From the NCBI RefSeq assembly GCF_003977605.1, contig NZ_RYYU01000001.1, positions 561,175 through 625,174 on the forward strand: 64,000 nt of DNA, read 5' to 3'. This document shows, piece by piece, positions 62,172 through 64,000 of the stretch; within the stretch, counting starts at the first letter, position 1; each line of letters begins with the position of its first letter. The stretch comes from Prevotella koreensis (GTDB lineage: Bacteria; Bacteroidota; Bacteroidia; Bacteroidales; Bacteroidaceae). Position numbers and translations under genes: made by a program. The notes under the pieces were generated by a model that ran no database searches, had not been told where the DNA came from, and saw nothing but the letters and a program-made list of their open reading frames with translations.

Positions 62172-63446
62172 ATGAAACCGAGAAACAAGTTTGAGAAGGC
62201 AGTCCTTGCCGAGAGCAGGCACCTTCGCCCGATAACCAAGACACAGACAAAGTGGGCATTCCGTAAGTGCATAGACCATTTAGCCTACCGCCTGCCAAAA
62301 GGTCGCACCACTTGTATGGATTGTGGGTATAGTTGGATAATGGACAAACATAGAGAAACTTGCACTTGCCCTCATTGCAGGACAAAGTTGCAGGTCAAGG
62401 AAACCTTTGAGCGTAAATTGCAGCAGAAGCGGTATTTCACCACGCTAACCGCTTGTGGAGAGTATCAAGTATTGCGTATGTTCCTCCTTGTTGTGGGAAT
62501 GGAGAAAGGCAGTAAGGCACAATATCACGCACTTGAAATCGGTCAGTATTGGTGGAACGCAAAAGGACGGCAAGCCATTGTTGCCATTCCACGCACATTG
62601 GGCAGATATGTTGATACCTTTTCTTACTATACCCCTATGGCTATCCGTAACGACAATGAAGCCTACCGATATGCAGCCTATTCGCAGATATATCCTAAAT
62701 TCAAGGTTACAGACACACTCCGCAGGAATGGATTTGAAGATGATTTTCACGATATAGCCCCGATAATATTCATTCCTGCATTGCTTTCTGACAGCCGGGC
62801 TGAAACATTGATGAAAGCAGGACGAATGGGGCATTTACGCTATTTCCTCAACAACAATTCGACATTTGACGCTTGTTGGCAGTCCTACAAAGTTGCCACT
62901 CGCAACGGCTATGAGATAGAGGATATTTCTCTATGGTGCGACTATGTGGATATGCTCCGCAGATTGAATAAAGACATACACAGCCCGAAGTATGTTTGCC
63001 CCACCGACCTGCATAGGGAACACGACCTAAGACAAAGCGAACTCCGCAGACAAAGGGAAAAGGAAGAAAAGGCGGCGAAACGCAAAAAGGCAATGGAGGA
63101 AGAGAAGCGTTTCCACGAACTCAAATCCAAGTTCTTCGGTATCTGTTTCACGGACGGCACAATCCAAGTTCACGTATTGGAGAGTGTGCAGGAACATTTG
63201 GAGGAAGGAGTATCAATGCACCATTGCGTGTTCGACAATGCTTACTATCTCAAAGAAAACTCTCTTATCCTTTCGGCAACCATTGAGGGCAGACGGATAG
63301 AAACGATTGAGGTCAATCTGGACACGCTCAAAGTGGTGCAAAGTCGTGGAGTGTGCAACAAGAATACGGAGTATCACGAACAGATAGTGAACCTTGTTAA
63401 TGCTAATCGAGAACTAATAAGCCGAAGAATGAAAGCAACTGCATGA
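62172..63446 (+). CDS. PcfJ-like protein
   Basis: A 424-residue PcfJ-family protein. It begins MKPRNKFEKAVLAESRHL, has a zinc-ribbon-like CMDCGYSWIMDK ... CTCPHCRTKLQVK near 55-85, a charged coiled stretch (about 300-335) and a C-terminal PcfJ domain (HHCVFDNAYYLKENSLIL). It follows PcfK by 4 bases. The start at 62172 is preferred over an upstream ATG at 62127 inside pcfK. Confidence 0.86.
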   Translation: MKPRNKFEKAVLAESRHLRPITKTQTKWAFRKCIDHLAYRLPKGRTTCMDCGYSWIMDKHRETCTCPHCRTKLQVKETFERKLQQKRYFTTLTACGEYQVLRMFLLVVGMEKGSKAQYHALEIGQYWWNAKGRQAIVAIPRTLGRYVDTFSYYTPMAIRNDNEAYRYAAYSQIYPKFKVTDTLRRNGFEDDFHDIAPIIFIPALLSDSRAETLMKAGRMGHLRYFLNNNSTFDACWQSYKVATRNGYEIEDISLWCDYVDMLRRLNKDIHSPKYVCPTDLHREHDLRQSELRRQREKEEKAAKRKKAMEEEKRFHELKSKFFGICFTDGTIQVHVLESVQEHLEEGVSMHHCVFDNAYYLKENSLILSATIEGRRIETIEVNLDTLKVVQSRGVCNKNTEYHEQIVNLVNANRELISRRMKATA

Positions 63447-63473
63447 AGTATGAACCATTAAAATATCAGAGAT

Positions 63474-63728
63474 ATGAAAACAGAGATAGAAAACATCATC
63501 TATAACTACACGGACGAGATACCGCATATTCTCATCAGGGTTATCAATGCGATAACCCTATCCGACAATGAGGAAGAGTTAAGGACGGCAATAGGAAAAA
63601 TAGCCGAAGAAACGGAACTTGACAAGTTTTTCGCCTATGGTTATGGCGCACATCACTTTTGGCTCACACACCGCAAGTTATCCAATGGAGAGCCAAAGCA
63701 GTACAGATTATTAAAGGTTGAATTTTAA
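63474..63728 (+). CDS. Hypothetical element protein
   Basis: An 84-residue soluble protein of unknown family (EIENIIYNYTDEIPHILIRV ... KFFAYGYGAHHFWLTHRKL). It sits 27 bases after PcfJ and is presumably co-transcribed. Confidence 0.65.
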   Translation: MKTEIENIIYNYTDEIPHILIRVINAITLSDNEEELRTAIGKIAEETELDKFFAYGYGAHHFWLTHRKLSNGEPKQYRLLKVEF

Positions 63729-63736
63729 GATTAGGA

Positions 63737-63955
63737 ATGATGAAGAAACAGAGATTTTTAGTCTATACGGAATATGTTTTTGACGGCGTATTCGATGTGG
63801 TTGCCGAGAGCAAGGAGGAAGCACGGCAGAAAGTCCTACAAAATTGTGGGTTGGCTATGGGTGGAAGCATTCACAGCACTTTGCCCGATGATGAGATAAA
63901 TTGGGCTTTCGATATACACCCTAACAGACGAATAGACAAAATAACGAAAGTGTAG
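63737..63955 (+). CDS. Hypothetical element protein
   Basis: A 72-residue protein of unknown family, with a possible compact alpha/beta fold (RFLVYTEYVFDGVFDVVAES ... KEEARQKVLQNCGLAMG). It starts 8 bases after the previous gene; ATG or the following ATG codon are both usable. Confidence 0.62.
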   Translation: MMKKQRFLVYTEYVFDGVFDVVAESKEEARQKVLQNCGLAMGGSIHSTLPDDEINWAFDIHPNRRIDKITKV

Positions 63956-64000
63956 AAACAGCACCTTGAATAAGACCAAGAGCCACGCAAACCGAAAATT

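Overview
The window is chromosomal DNA from a member of the Bacteroidales, most like Prevotella and its relatives. The evidence is the Bacteroidetes-type promoter box TAnnTTTG in front of about twenty transcription units, type IX secretion (T9SS) sorting domains, an RseC-Rnf cluster, class III fructose-bisphosphatase, lipoproteins with Bacteroidetes-style leaders, and a mobile element carrying DUF1896, PcfK and PcfJ genes. No rRNA, CRISPR array or insertion sequence was seen. Species cannot be fixed from the sequence alone.

Layout. 1-10819 (minus strand) is a housekeeping run: lon, tgt, an LptG-type permease, a DEAD-box helicase, ftsE, lysC, a glycosyltransferase broken at a run of ten C, and the start of fbp. 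10914-14348 (plus) holds a tRNA m6A methyltransferase, a DUF1846 protein and mnmA. 14407-16561 (minus) holds a HAD phosphatase and pgi. Two tRNAs (Ser-GCT, Glu-CTC) follow at 17 kb. 17362-26211 (plus) carries a GHL10 glycosidase-like protein, rseC and the complete rnfBCDGEA operon for an ion-pumping ferredoxin:NAD oxidoreductase, then galE. 26373-29968 (minus) is uvrA plus a T9SS-exported protein. 30078-36720 (plus) is cell-envelope genes: a LysM/periplasmic-binding fusion, a PorT-like barrel, a POT peptide transporter and a leucine-rich-repeat T9SS protein with a structured leader. 36838-46641 mixes radA, a lipoprotein substrate-binding protein, a TPR protein, and the kdsA-kdsD-cls envelope operon. 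valS and a C11 peptidase form one unit. 49553-55233 (plus) holds mazG, rnz, an L,D-transpeptidase and an ECF sigma/anti-sigma/Spy-like cassette. mutS2 faces them.

58323-64000 is the left part of an integrated element: tRNA-Ser(TGA), then a tyrosine integrase and element-type genes running to the window edge. The right end is outside the window.

The most unusual signals are: (1) a dispersed intergenic repeat built from alternating 11-nt conserved and 11-nt variable blocks (22-nt period) at four loci, where the variable blocks of neighbours pair in three of them; (2) a C10 tract that puts a glycosyltransferase out of frame, plus a C9 tract in rnfC; (3) a promoter-led 100-nt leader with an H-type pseudoknot ahead of the LRR gene; (4) an attenuator-like leader ahead of a substrate-binding lipoprotein; (5) two genes whose promoter leaves almost no room for a leader; (6) a secreted protein that is little more than a T9SS sorting domain.
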